50,746 nt of DNA, taken from Methanobacteriota archaeon. Its GTDB lineage: Archaea > Thermoplasmatota > Thermoplasmata > Methanomassiliicoccales > Methanomethylophilaceae. This document shows, piece by piece, positions 36,059 to 46,300 of this stretch. The stretch lies in NCBI GenBank assembly GCA_023402275.1, contig JAEXCH010000017.1, positions 1 to 50,746 on the forward strand, in the 5' to 3' direction. The notes beneath the pieces were generated by a model. That model was not told the DNA's origin and did not search any database. It worked only from the letters and a program-made list of their open reading frames with translations. Made by a program: the position numbers and the translations under genes. Within the stretch, counting starts at the first letter, position 1. Each line of letters starts with the position of its first letter.

Positions 36059-36240
36059 TAATGTGATATTGCATTGTTATGGCATTCATCTTCAAACATT
36101 ACTTGATGGTTCCTACCTTTTGTATTTTTTATATAATCGAGGAGGATATATGCACCGATACTGCATTGAATATCTGTTCCGATCATATCAATAAACATAG
36201 ATTGGATCATCACTGTCATGTCTCCCCCCAAGGACCTGAT

Positions 36241-36256
36241 GGTTGTTCATACAACC
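36241..36256 (-). other. Hairpin in the long leader of the uptake operon
   Basis: GGTTGT-ATGA-ACAACC on the minus strand (six perfect pairs, loop of four). It lies in the predicted leader RNA (about 36059-36321) of the binding-protein gene. It matches no cobalamin riboswitch that I know. The remaining leader shows no other clear feature. Confidence 0.4.
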
Positions 36257-36322
36257 TCCCATAATAAGGATGCCTCTGGCTGTATCCATGGGAACGATAT
36301 TTAATTTACATCGTTAATTTTT

Positions 36323-36350
36323 AACCTTGTTGCATCCAATGCTATATATG
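36323..36350 (-). promoter_or_regulatory. Shared 17-bp motif and TATA box of the uptake operon
   Basis: The + strand reads AACCTTGTTGCATCCAA at 36323-36339, next to CTATATATG (36342-36350), the TATA box on the minus strand. Expected transcription start is about 36321, at the motif edge, giving a leader of about 265 bases. The stretch 36351-36489 is AT-rich with nothing else recognised. Confidence 0.6.
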
Positions 36351-36489
36351 ATAGTGGAAATGTACTATACATTATCAGCAAAAATCAATATTTACTGGAA
36401 AAACAATGTAAATAATCATCAAATGTGCAACAATTTTCCACTTAAAAGCATGTCAATGTGTGATCCTGTTTATTCGGGTTATCTGTTAT

Positions 36490-36518
36490 ATTAAAATAAA
36501 AAAGGGGAGGATCCCCCT
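36490..36518 (-). terminator. Terminator of the first secreted DUF4430-like gene
   Basis: On the minus strand a GC hairpin GGGGGATCCTCCCC is followed by TTTTTTATTTT, right after the stop of the gene ending at 36521. Confidence 0.65.
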
Positions 36519-36520
36519 AT

Positions 36521-37552
36521 TTAAACAATTATAAGGCGTGTTTCTCCATATTCCAGAGTGAACTCATTTTGAACAAAATTGAATCCATACATGTTCAACT
36601 CAGATACTTCATAGAGTGGACTCATCCAACCTAAAGTAAAGGACGAATGATCTTGCCACGATGTACTAGACCCATGGAATAAGTTCCATCCTGATTGCCC
36701 ATCCTCTGGCCACCAACCAAGGTCCCCAAACATAAGTCCAAATAAATTTAAAACATAACCATAAAGGTGGTTTAATCCCCAACAGTAAGTAATGTTTTCA
36801 CTGGATTCCAAACCCAAAAATGGGGCCCTATTATAAGCATCAACTAATGCAAGAGACGTATCGGATCCATATCCAACAACAGTTATTGGGTTTGCAGCTA
36901 GATATGTTATCAATGCATCATTTACTGGAGACTTGCCTATATATGGTATGTTGTTGGTCAACAGATCCATGTTAGCAGTAATGTTGAATGTCACCTGAAA
37001 ATCGGTTGTTGCTGTAACCTGCTCTATAGGCATAAGACCACTTGTAGGCAGTGACGGGTTGGTCACATTTCCGGGAACTATTGCTATGTTTGCTGTCCTG
37101 AGATCGTCGCTTGCTGCTGAACTGTAGTCACTGAACGGCTTGTAGAAACCGAGTGTGTAGTCTGCAACTTCCCATGTCTGAGTCTTGTCGCTGAAGTAAT
37201 ATGCAACAGGGTTCTCTATGGAGTATGTGCGCTCGAATGTCAAGAGGAACTTGGTTGTGTAGCTGAACGAGTCAAGAAGTGCCCCATAGTTCATGTTGAT
37301 GTCATACCACCCCCAACCTAACAAATAATCCATGTCTGCCAGCGGGACCACCTGGTTCACTGCTATCGCTGCGTTATATCCATAAACCTCATGAAGGGTT
37401 TTGGATGATGCACTGGTGTAGACGTACACGTTGAATTCCCCATAACCTGCGGGAACTGCTGCATCGGATGAGTCATCGGCAAAAGCAAATGCCGGGACTG
37501 CTACAGCGAGCATGGTGACTACGACCAGTGAGGCCATAATTTTCTTATTCAT
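36521..37552 (-). CDS. Secreted DUF4430-like surface protein, copy 1
   Basis: A 343-residue protein with a signal peptide (MNKKIMASLVVV..., cleavage likely near FAFADD) and no C-terminal membrane helix, so secreted or loosely held. Two related domains follow: residues about 37-160 (EFNVYVYTSASSKTLHEVYG, AYYFSDKTQTWEVAD) and about 185-343 (TVVGYGSDTSLALVDAYNRA, SSTSWQDHSSFTLGWMSPL). These share the 'periodic Tyr/Trp plus ALxDAYN' look of DUF4430-like domains in the neighbouring genes; assignment is by eye. AAGGTGA precedes the ATG. It is a paralogue of 38085-39113, with near-identical patches. A TATA-like TTTAAAT at about 37603 lies near, and the shared 17-bp motif further upstream. Confidence 0.65.
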   Translation of the reverse strand: MNKKIMASLVVVTMLAVAVPAFAFADDSSDAAVPAGYGEFNVYVYTSASSKTLHEVYGYNAAIAVNQVVPLADMDYLLGWGWYDINMNYGALLDSFSYTTKFLLTFERTYSIENPVAYYFSDKTQTWEVADYTLGFYKPFSDYSSAASDDLRTANIAIVPGNVTNPSLPTSGLMPIEQVTATTDFQVTFNITANMDLLTNNIPYIGKSPVNDALITYLAANPITVVGYGSDTSLALVDAYNRAPFLGLESSENITYCWGLNHLYGYVLNLFGLMFGDLGWWPEDGQSGWNLFHGSSTSWQDHSSFTLGWMSPLYEVSELNMYGFNFVQNEFTLEYGETRLIIV

Positions 37553-37719
37553 TTTTTCACCTTTACTATTAAATACCAGGCCTTGACATAAACAATTTAA
37601 ATCGGAATGGATACTCTATCAGTCATACATTGCTAATAGCCATACGATAGTCTATATTCAAAGAATCCAGCATACATATAGCATAAAATAGAATTATTTA
37701 ATGAAAATCATCTTTTTTA

Positions 37720-37748
37720 AACCTTATTGCATCCAACTTTATTGTTCA
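37720..37748 (-). promoter_or_regulatory. Shared 17-bp motif upstream of secreted protein copy 1
   Basis: AACCTTATTGCATCCAA (+ strand) at 37720-37736, with a weak TATA-like stretch (GAACAATAAA on the minus strand) just upstream. It lies about 170 bp before the start codon. The remainder of the 532-bp gap (37553-38084) is AT-rich; apart from a second TATA-like element (about 37603) and the terminator at 38040-38064 I see nothing in it. Confidence 0.55.
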
Positions 37749-38039
37749 AACAGAACAAAGGATACGAATGATTTTTTTACCTTTGTCTATAATCAATCTA
37801 TTATAATTTTTTAATAAATACAATCTAAGGATGAATGTATTACCTTTAGTTCGATCGATTTATTACATCCTTAAAAATAGTATGAAAATAAAATCCATTG
37901 CCCCTTGGTCAAAATGTCTTGAATGTGTTTATGAATGATGACCCCTGATCTGAAAATAATAATTTATCCAAATATCATTTTTCACCAAACATGCAGATGT
38001 GAAACCGTTGATCAAAATAAACTATGAGTTTAAATATAT

Positions 38040-38064
38040 AATAAAAAAGAAGGGGCATTGCCCC
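38040..38064 (-). terminator. Terminator of the second secreted DUF4430-like gene
   Basis: On the minus strand GGGGC-AAT-GCCCC is followed by TTCTTTTTTAT, 20 bases after the stop at 38085. Confidence 0.65.
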
Positions 38065-38084
38065 AGTTTGTTTACTCAGCAATA

Positions 38085-39113
38085 TTACGAGTAGGAGTAC
38101 TGGAATGTGAATACGTCTTGGACGAAATCAAATCCAGCCATGTTCAACTCAGATGCCTCATCAAGAGGGCTCATCCATCCAAGCAACCAGCTTGACATGT
38201 CCTGCCAGTTTGTGCTGTTACCCAGGAAGAGTGACCAGTAGTAGTACTGAGTGGCGGGATAGGGCTGACCATTGTCGCCGTACAGCAGACCATACATATT
38301 CTGAATGCTACCATATCCTGTATATATTGCACCACTGTCAGTAACATATCCCTTGGATGTTACAGCAAGTGATGGCATTCTGTTATATGCATCCATGAGT
38401 GCCAAGTATGTATCAGATCCATATCCTTTGACGACAATAGGATTGGCTGCAATATATGTTATCAATGCATCAGTTACCGGAGACTTACCTGTATATGGTA
38501 TGTTGTTGGTCAACAGATCCATGTTGGCGGTAAGGTTGAATGTCACCTCATATGCGCTGCCTGCTGCATAGTCAACCTGAGCGATGTCCTGAAGTCCCGA
38601 GGTGGGCAGTGACGGGTTGGTCACATTTCCGGGAACTATTGCTATGTTTGCTGTCCTGAGATCGTCGCTTGCTGCTGAACTGTAGTCACTGAACGGCTTG
38701 TAGAAACCGAGTGCGTAGTCTGCAACTTCCCATGTCTGAGTCTTGTCGCTGAAGTAATATGCAACAGGGTTCTCTATGGTGTATGTGCGGTTGAAGATCA
38801 AAAGGAACTTGGCTTTGTAACTGAACGAGTCAGGAAGTGCTCCGTAGTTCGTGTTGATATCATACCAACCGGATGCATTGGTTGCGTAGTTCATGTCTGC
38901 CAGCGGAACCACTTGGTTCACTGCTATTGCTGCGTTATATCCACTAACCTCGTGAAGGGTTTTGGATGATGCACTGGTGTAGACGTACACGTTGAATTCC
39001 CCATAACCTGCGGGAACTGCTGCATCGGATGAGTCATCGGCAAAAGCAAATGCCGGGACTGCTACAGCGAGCATGACGACTACGACCAGTGAGGCCATAA
39101 TTTTCTTATCCAT
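38085..39113 (-). CDS. Secreted DUF4430-like surface protein, copy 2
   Basis: A 342-residue paralogue of the previous gene: the same signal peptide, N-terminal domain and second domain (VVKGYGSDTYLALMDAYNRM, NSTNWQDMSSWLLGWMSPLD), with a diverged part around residues 245-300 and a different C-terminus. No membrane anchor is seen. The ATG at 39113 is chosen because AAGGTGA (39117-39123) lies just before it; a GTG at 39122 would fall inside that ribosome binding site. The two copies are almost identical at DNA level in blocks and diverged between them. The protein may bind or present a ligand outside the cell for the nearby ABC system (inference from shared motif, domain type and position). Confidence 0.65.
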   Translation of the reverse strand: MDKKIMASLVVVVMLAVAVPAFAFADDSSDAAVPAGYGEFNVYVYTSASSKTLHEVSGYNAAIAVNQVVPLADMNYATNASGWYDINTNYGALPDSFSYKAKFLLIFNRTYTIENPVAYYFSDKTQTWEVADYALGFYKPFSDYSSAASDDLRTANIAIVPGNVTNPSLPTSGLQDIAQVDYAAGSAYEVTFNLTANMDLLTNNIPYTGKSPVTDALITYIAANPIVVKGYGSDTYLALMDAYNRMPSLAVTSKGYVTDSGAIYTGYGSIQNMYGLLYGDNGQPYPATQYYYWSLFLGNSTNWQDMSSWLLGWMSPLDEASELNMAGFDFVQDVFTFQYSYS

Positions 39114-39295
39114 TTTTTTCACCTTTTCGTATTTTAATCAAAACAACTTGTTCCGACCAAACGAGATCGAATCCTGTTTTGAACGACATCTCTATCATTC
39201 TCGAACATTCTTCGATCATGTGTTCGCCGCTATCTATTGACAGCGACATTAATTGAGAGGACATGGCCCTTATTTAAGAAAACTCGTTTATTTTC

Positions 39296-39330
39296 AACTA
39301 TGTCGCATCCAACGGTTCTAGTAGATAAAC
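39296..39330 (-). promoter_or_regulatory. Shared motif and TATA-like box of secreted protein copy 2
   Basis: AACTATGTCGCATCCAA (+ strand, 39296-39312). Its right half is identical to that of the palindrome before the four-ribbon gene. A TATA-like GTTTATC (39324-39330, minus strand) precedes it. About 185 bp separates it from the start codon; nothing else is seen in 39123-39411. Confidence 0.5.
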
Positions 39331-39411
39331 ATTGTGTTGGGGATATATTGGATCATATTTCTTACTTATCTCCAAATATATTGGGCTATGGGATCCACTT
39401 GAACAAAATCA

Positions 39412-40917
39412 TCATATATCTCGCCCGGACCTACGCCTCCAGAGTATGATAAGTGAAGATATTACAAGTATCATAACGATGGCAGCAACTATGTAGGTAG
39501 TTGGCAATGAACCATCGGGATCCACCACTAGTTCTCCATCGAACCCGCTCCACGATCTCTTGTGGGATTCAGTACAGTGGACAAGGACCTCCGTGCCTCC
39601 AAAGACATTCGATCCGAATTCAGGCATGTTCCCGGCGAAGTAAATATCTGTCATATCACGTGCATTGAAGAATGCTGAATCGCCTATCTTCTCCACGGTA
39701 TTGGGAAGATGCAGGGATTCGATGCTTCTGCAGTCATAGAATGCATATGCACCTATCTCCTTTAGGTTGTCGCCCAAATCCACATGGGCAAGTTCTATAC
39801 TACCATGGAATGCATACTTACCTATCTTTTCAACATCCGGGAAGGATATGCTCTTCAATTTTGCCATATTACTCAATATGTTCGAAAATGCATTGTCGCC
39901 GATCGATCTTATTTTCCCTCTTACCTCTATATTCTCTAAAGAATAGTAATAATCAAAAGCAGAATTCGGTATATCAGTTATTCCTGCACCTATGGTCAAT
40001 GATACCACAGAGGTACATACCCTGAATGCTCCCTCATGCATTATGGTCACCGAATCTGGGATGATCACTTCTGTGAAGGAATAACACATCCTGAATGATT
40101 CAAATCCGATATATTCTGCATTGTGTAGATCAACATTGTTTAGTTTTGGACACAGCCTGAATGCTTCATCGCATACTACCTTCAATGAACTTGGCATTAT
40201 TGCATTGACCAATTCACTGCATCCATAGAATACCCTTACCCCTATCTTAGTTACCGTGTCGGCCATATCGATTGATGTTATCGATGTTCCTCTGAATGAT
40301 TCATTCCCTACGGTTGTGACAGTGAACGTTCCGTTACCGGTGTTGACGGTGGACGGTATCGTGATCTCCTTTCCACTTTTCAGTGAATTAATGACCGCCT
40401 CGCCATTAATTATGTAATATCCGATGGAATGACCAGCTCCATTATACGTATACTCTTGAAGTACACTGGTTTCTGAATCCCATCCTGATGTTCCAGAGAG
40501 ATGATACAACTCGACACCAGAAGGTATGGCCGTTGCATCTATATCGGGTCGGTCTCCCAAGAAATAGATCCTTTCCAATGTTTTACATTGAGTGAATGCT
40601 TCCGGACCTATCCTCTTCAATGTCTTTGGTAATATAAGATCCGTCATACCATCGCATTCGGAGAAAGAATTCGATGATATCTCGACCATGACATACCCTT
40701 CCAAAGCAGGTTGTATCGTCACATACTTGTCCGATGTTCGGAAACCTGTTATGTTTGACCAATACTCATCACCAGCTACTCCGGTCCCGTGTGTGTTGTA
40801 TGTGTACTCCCCATTAGGCGAATCATATGATGCGGCTTCAGTACTGCTGTCTGACGGCAGCATCAACAAAAGGAATGACAATGATAATGCTGCAGCAACT
40901 AGGATATATCTCTTCAT
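39412..40917 (-). CDS. BspA-like leucine-rich repeat surface protein
   Basis: A 501-residue cell-surface protein: signal peptide (1-27), a lone N-terminal stretch, then LRR_5/BspA repeats of about 23 residues from about 70 to 455, with the typical 'F.C..L..I.IP..V..IG..AF' pattern (MTDLILPKTLKRIGPEAFTQ, CSELVNAIMPSSLKVV, FTEVIIPDSVTIMHEGAF, IESLHLPNTVEKIGDSAFFN), and a C-terminal membrane helix (IVAAIVMILVISSLIILW) with a basic tail. Such proteins are common adhesins in gut and oral microbes. AGGTGGATC before the ATG is a strong ribosome binding site. The shared 17-bp motif is not present upstream, so its control differs from its neighbours. Confidence 0.85.
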   Translation of the reverse strand: MKRYILVAAALSLSFLLLMLPSDSSTEAASYDSPNGEYTYNTHGTGVAGDEYWSNITGFRTSDKYVTIQPALEGYVMVEISSNSFSECDGMTDLILPKTLKRIGPEAFTQCKTLERIYFLGDRPDIDATAIPSGVELYHLSGTSGWDSETSVLQEYTYNGAGHSIGYYIINGEAVINSLKSGKEITIPSTVNTGNGTFTVTTVGNESFRGTSITSIDMADTVTKIGVRVFYGCSELVNAIMPSSLKVVCDEAFRLCPKLNNVDLHNAEYIGFESFRMCYSFTEVIIPDSVTIMHEGAFRVCTSVVSLTIGAGITDIPNSAFDYYYSLENIEVRGKIRSIGDNAFSNILSNMAKLKSISFPDVEKIGKYAFHGSIELAHVDLGDNLKEIGAYAFYDCRSIESLHLPNTVEKIGDSAFFNARDMTDIYFAGNMPEFGSNVFGGTEVLVHCTESHKRSWSGFDGELVVDPDGSLPTTYIVAAIVMILVISSLIILWRRRSGRDI

Positions 40918-41032
40918 GATCCACCTTTTTGAGTTCGAATAAGTATTTTTTTCTTACGTTTGGTATTAATTCACCATCTACATCATACTTATCATATGTA
41001 TAGAAATGAAATTAAAGGGTTTATGAATCCGT

Positions 41033-43258
41033 TTAAGAACTTGCAGACTGTTTATTCCTCCAAACAAGTGCAACAGCTATCACAACCACCGCTATCACCG
41101 CTATTATGATACCAGCGATCATAGTGGTGGATATACCTCCGGAGGATCCGCTCTCGACCCCTATCTTGAATATCGAGAAGTGGTCGGTCTCGAATGTTAT
41201 GTATCCTCCCCTGTAGGTGAATTCCATCTTCTCAGTTGTACCATCCTCTGCAAGATACCAGAGTGATATCTCACTTACAGATACACCGCTTGGTATGCTG
41301 TATTTAACAGACACTGTGGCCTTTCCACCCAGTTCATGTACATCGGATCCAGATGAATTAGCGGTTATCCCAATCAGGATATCCTTGTCGCCCACCTGTT
41401 CCTTCTGTTCCTCATTGAGATCGTTCGGGTTCACTCCCTTCATATCAAGAGCGAATGAATCAGAGCTTATATTGGACAGGATCTCGTTTGTGAGTGTTAC
41501 ATCACCTGATGATGACCTTATCACAATATTCGCACCTGCATTTGCAACACTGGAAAGATTGGCTATATTCACTGTATCTGACGAACCACCATCAATGATA
41601 ACGTTCATGGTTGCATTGGATGCCAGTTTCTTGACCTTGTCAAGCTGGGTTATGAGTTCCCTTATGGCCTTGTCATCCACAACATATCCTGATTCATCAA
41701 TGCTCCCTACCACCAAGGATTCGGAAGTGACGGAATTGGAATCATGATCCACCGCATATGCCGTATTTGACATATTGCCTGTGAAGATATCTGATGACGT
41801 CTCGCCTCCTGAACTTCCCTGGCTTACGGATACCAAACATGTTGCTGTGTTTCCGGAGGATGACGTTGCGGTGATGACCGCCGCCCCTGCCTTCACACCT
41901 GTGACCCTGCCGTTACTATCGACCGTTGCAACACTGGTATCGGAAGAACTCCATGATCTGACAGATTGGTTGGCATACAGTTGTACCGTACCATTAATGG
42001 TCAATGTAGTGCTGGATGCACTGAGCTCAAAGGATGTCGGTGATGATTGCTTCTTCACCGTTACCGAACATATTGCGGTCTTACCGCCTTCGGCTGTAGC
42101 TGTTATTACAGCATTACCCTCTCTGATAGGAGTGACATTACCATCCGAATCTACCGTGGCAACGGATGAGTTGCTGGTCGTCCAATTCACAGTCTTGATT
42201 GCATTGGCTGGCGTCAGTGTTGCAGTCAATTTCTGACTGCCGCTGTTCTCAAAGAATGATAAAGATGTGGTGTTGAGTGTTATGCTCGTTGGTTTCACTT
42301 CCGGTTCGGGATCTGGATCATCTCCTCCCCCTGGTTCGCCGTCCCATACTGAGTTGGCAGAACGTACGAGAGATGGGACATTCAATCTCTCTGGATTGAA
42401 TGAGATACCGGAACTTGCACTGCCTTCCAGAGTGGTTTGTCTGACGATCCCATAATATGGATTTATACCAGGATCAAAATACCCTAAAGCATTTTGATTA
42501 TAGTTCCATGTGCTTCCATTCCATGTGAATTGACTCCAGTATCTATATGTTGAATCCTCTGGTGCACCAATGGTTTCATCCCCCATCCTCATGAAACTTC
42601 CTAGCCATCCCTTCAATATTGCTTCATGTCCCCCGCTCCCATCACCCATGTTCATGGTAAGGTCGAAAACATATCTCTGGCAAGCCTCATATAATGCTTC
42701 ATCAGCACTGCTTCCTGTTCCGGATATCCAGAATCCGTCCCTTCTTTCTTTCTCGGTCAACAGATTCAGAACATATTTATTATCATATTGTTCAGCGAAC
42801 TTTATGAAGAAATATGCTGTTGATTGTGGTTCAAAATCCGGAATGCTATAGGTTGTTTTGCCTCCCACAGTAGTGATCTTTGACAAATGTATTGCGAATG
42901 ATGCGCCGTTATCCAGTACACTGTTGTTAGTTAATTGAACCACTATCCAATCAATTGCAGGCACCACTGTTGTATCGCCCATTGGCACCCATTTGAAGAA
43001 CACCCATGCGTATCCCGCAGGTGCTTCCTCCCCCTTGTATGAGGTTATGTTGCCATTTGCAGCTACAACAAGATCATCACCGGTTACGCTTTTGACGACA
43101 TTTAGCAAATTGTTTCCGGTTCCCTGATGTTCCTCTCCATCGATGAATATCCTGGCGTTATAAGTTGCAGCATCGCTGTCATCTGATGTTAGGACTAGTG
43201 CCCCAGTTGATACAACGACAAATGCGAAAAACAGCGCTATCATCTTTTTATTGTTCAT
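41033..43258 (-). CDS. Surface protein with DUF4430-like and Big_2 domains
   Basis: A 741-residue protein: signal peptide (1-30), two DUF4430-like segments at about 31-110 and 175-290 (STAYFFIKF between them; GTGSSADEALYEACQRY, TYRYWSQFTWNGSTWNYNQN in the second), a Pro/Asp/Glu linker, two Big_2 domains at about 325-480 (LTATLTPANAIKTVNWTTSN, SSDTSVATVDSNGRVTG), a C-terminal module at about 490-705 and a membrane helix (TMIAGIIIAVIAVVVIAVAL). The C-terminal module (VSVKYSIPSGVSVSEISLWY, HFSIFKIG) aligns with the end of the giant protein at 43376. AGGAGG lies six bases before the ATG. A likely adhesin or ligand-binding protein held at the membrane. Confidence 0.75.
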   Translation of the reverse strand: MNNKKMIALFFAFVVVSTGALVLTSDDSDAATYNARIFIDGEEHQGTGNNLLNVVKSVTGDDLVVAANGNITSYKGEEAPAGYAWVFFKWVPMGDTTVVPAIDWIVVQLTNNSVLDNGASFAIHLSKITTVGGKTTYSIPDFEPQSTAYFFIKFAEQYDNKYVLNLLTEKERRDGFWISGTGSSADEALYEACQRYVFDLTMNMGDGSGGHEAILKGWLGSFMRMGDETIGAPEDSTYRYWSQFTWNGSTWNYNQNALGYFDPGINPYYGIVRQTTLEGSASSGISFNPERLNVPSLVRSANSVWDGEPGGGDDPDPEPEVKPTSITLNTTSLSFFENSGSQKLTATLTPANAIKTVNWTTSNSSVATVDSDGNVTPIREGNAVITATAEGGKTAICSVTVKKQSSPTSFELSASSTTLTINGTVQLYANQSVRSWSSSDTSVATVDSNGRVTGVKAGAAVITATSSSGNTATCLVSVSQGSSGGETSSDIFTGNMSNTAYAVDHDSNSVTSESLVVGSIDESGYVVDDKAIRELITQLDKVKKLASNATMNVIIDGGSSDTVNIANLSSVANAGANIVIRSSSGDVTLTNEILSNISSDSFALDMKGVNPNDLNEEQKEQVGDKDILIGITANSSGSDVHELGGKATVSVKYSIPSGVSVSEISLWYLAEDGTTEKMEFTYRGGYITFETDHFSIFKIGVESGSSGGISTTMIAGIIIAVIAVVVIAVALVWRNKQSASS

Positions 43259-43327
43259 CTTCTCCCTCCTATTCTATCAATATCAATCCGCTTCTTTGCT
43301 TACCGATATCGCCTTTTTTCAGTTTTA

Positions 43328-43338
43328 ATTAAATGTAA
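43328..43338 (-). promoter_or_regulatory. TATA box of the 741-residue surface protein gene
   Basis: TTTAATTAAAA on the minus strand, about 75 bp before the ATG at 43258 and next to the hairpin that ends the giant gene. No shared 17-bp motif is present here. Confidence 0.4.
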
Positions 43339-43345
43339 ATGGTTT

Positions 43346-43367
43346 AAGGCCGTCCGTGAACGGCCTT
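43346..43367 (-). terminator. Hairpin at the end of the giant adhesin gene
   Basis: Arms AAGGCCGT and ACGGCCTT (eight pairs) with a 6-base loop, nine bases after the stop at 43376. No long T-run follows, so termination strength is uncertain. Confidence 0.5.
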
Positions 43368-43375
43368 TGCTATCA

Positions 43376-46300
43376 TCATGCCTTCTCTTCCTTAGCCCTC
43401 CATGCTAAGAACAGCGCTGCGAATACCAGTGCTACGATCACTGCAATAAGGACACCGACCGCAACAAGGTCCAATCCGCCATCCTCACCATTGTTATATC
43501 CAATAGCAAAGTGGGAGAAGTGGTCAGATGACACGACTATGTGTCCATTCTTGTATGTGAACTCCATCTCATCCACAGTACCGTCGTCCTTCAGGTGCCA
43601 CACGAACATATCATCTATGTTCGATCCGTTGATGATCGTGTGAGGAACTGATATCTTCACATCTCCATTGAATTGGTGTATGGAGGTGCTCCCTACATGG
43701 GCTGCGAACTCCACTATGACATCATTGGAGCCCAAACGGTCCCTGTGATCCTTCATCAGTTCATTCCTGTCAACGCTTCCTACGGTGATCGTCAGATCCC
43801 CTACCTTACCGGATACCATACCTCTCAGTACACTGTTAGGTATATCCACGGATCCGTGGGCAGACATTATCTGTATTCCTGCTCCGGCATTGGCTATCTT
43901 TGATGGTGAAGGAATGCTAAGTTGTCTTGCGGATCCGATATCAAGATTGATCACGGATGAAACTCCGTTTCCTGCGGTCTTCTTTGCCTCCTCTATCTGT
44001 GAGACTATTGAATCCACATTGGAGGATGATACACGAGCGGAATCCCTTGATATCGATGGTTTGACCGTTGTTTCAACGATCTGTCCATTTACGCCATTCA
44101 CTATCTCGGTCTTTACCGTTGATTCTTCTGTCTCTCCCGACTTGTCTTCAACGGTCACCATGCATGCAGCGGATGTTATTCCCATTCCTTGGGATGACAT
44201 CAATGTTGCAGTTATCGTAGCAGTTCCCTTACCTGTTGCGGTGACTATTCCGTTTGAATCAACCATTGCTATGGCAGAGTTACTGGAGGACCATCTTATT
44301 GTCTTTCCTTCCAAACTTCCTGAGCTCAAGGATGCGACCAACACATTTGAACCGCCTACCGTCAATGTCAGAATATTCTGATTCATTACCAGAACATCGG
44401 TCGTAGTGCTTCCGCTTCCTTCAACGGTCACAATGCAGGTGGCCACTTTGCTTCCGTCGGATGTTTTTGCGAATATGATCGCAACACCAGCAGATAATGC
44501 AACGACATTCCCATTCGTGTCCACAACTGCAATGGCCTCATTGCTTGATTCCCACACGACATCCCTGTTGGATGCATTCTGAGGTGTGACTGTTGCTGTT
44601 AGTTTCTTTGTTCCGCCAACATCCAATGAAACTTCATTGGAATCCAAAGTTATCTCTGTGGCTGAACTTGAACCATGCTCAACCGTCACGATACATTCAG
44701 CAGTAATGAACGGATTCCATACAGAGATCGCAGTCAATGTTACAGTTCCCAGCTTATTGGCGATGATATTTCCATTCTCATCGATCTGAACTACAGAATC
44801 ATCACTTGATTTCCATATTATCTCTGTGTTTGATGCCGACATGGGGTTAGCATATCCCTGAATTTTCATACTTGTACCAGGAATAACACTCAATTGAGTA
44901 TTAGACAAGACGATGTTAGAAACAGGCACATCATGTTCATATCCAATAACATAGACATAACACACCGCATTGATAAGTGGGTCTTCAACAGATGTCGCCG
45001 TTATCTTTACCAATCCTTTGTTTACTCCTTTGACATTGCCATTTTGGTCGACTGTTGCAATATAAGTATTACTGGAAGACCATATAACACGTGAATCTGC
45101 GCTACCGGGATTTATTGTCGCAGTTAATGACAACTTTCCATATTTTTGTATTATTGCATCTTCCATGTCAATGGATATTGATGTAACGGGAGTTGGTTGC
45201 TCCTTAACCAAAAATGATCCATAAGGAATATCAGAATTGATTATCTCGTTAACATTGTATCCGATTATTTTGGAATTGTTATCCTCATAATACCATTTTG
45301 TTGTTAGATTGGGTCTGCCTTCAGACAATATTATAACGGTTTCAGTGAAATGTCCATTGACGTTCACTGTTGCCTCCCATCTAGACGATTTTTCAGACCA
45401 ACGGTAGGCATATATTGTTTGACCATCTAGCGATATAGACGTTTGACCATCTTCCTCCAAAATAATACAGCCCATTGCTGTCAGAGCCTCGCCAAGGGTC
45501 GAACCAGATGTTTCAGTCCAATATCCAATGCCCTCCATCTGGATGAATACCCCATATTCTTTTACCCATTCATCCGGTTTGACCGATACACTGAAGACAA
45601 GGCCAGTATCATTGTACCATAACAACTCTCCATTTGGTCCAGCCCTTATGGATTGGGATCCATATTGTGGTTTTACCAGATCACTGTATACTCTGTATTT
45701 TCCTTCCTCTTGTCCAGGTCTATCTGAGAAGATGTAAAGGTCCCCATTTACAGGCCTGTATGGTAAAAGATAGATGTATACATCTCCTTTCCCATCTTCT
45801 CCTGCATGGCTTGTATCAACTACGATTCCACCGTGCGTGTTATCACTTATTGTAGTTCTATATGCAAGTTCAAAACCATTATCGATTTTTTTGTAAACAT
45901 TCAGGACATTACCATCTTGAACATATGCACGATCATTGAACACTATGAATGCAGACGTGTGAGATTTAGTTGTTAATTGGAGGTAACTCTCATTAGAGAA
46001 CTTTCCTTTATTGACCTCCGCATAAGCCACTTTTGAATAAGCATCACCAGATGAGAAAAGACCAGCTGTATACGCTGTCATGTATATTCTTGAACCATCT
46101 GTGCTTACCCACCCATCATCCAACATATGGCCTTCGATACTATTGAATACCATAGTGTCCACAATTTCTCCAGTTGCGATGTTTATCGAACGTAATGCAC
46201 GCATATCCCCAACTGAACCAGAAGTAGTTAGATCTACAGATATCCAATAGAAATAATTATCCAAGAATACCCCATTCTGAACAGCATATGGCCTATAGAA

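Noticed and set aside
36007..36231. Minus-strand frame as a separate protein-coding gene before the binding-protein gene
   Set aside because: It overlaps the start of a well-supported gene by 52 bp and has no recognisable domain; kept only as a possible leader-peptide idea.
36059..36340. Cobalamin riboswitch in the leader of the BtuF-like operon
   Set aside because: No B12-box-like sequence or multi-stem arrangement could be recognised; only one short hairpin is visible.
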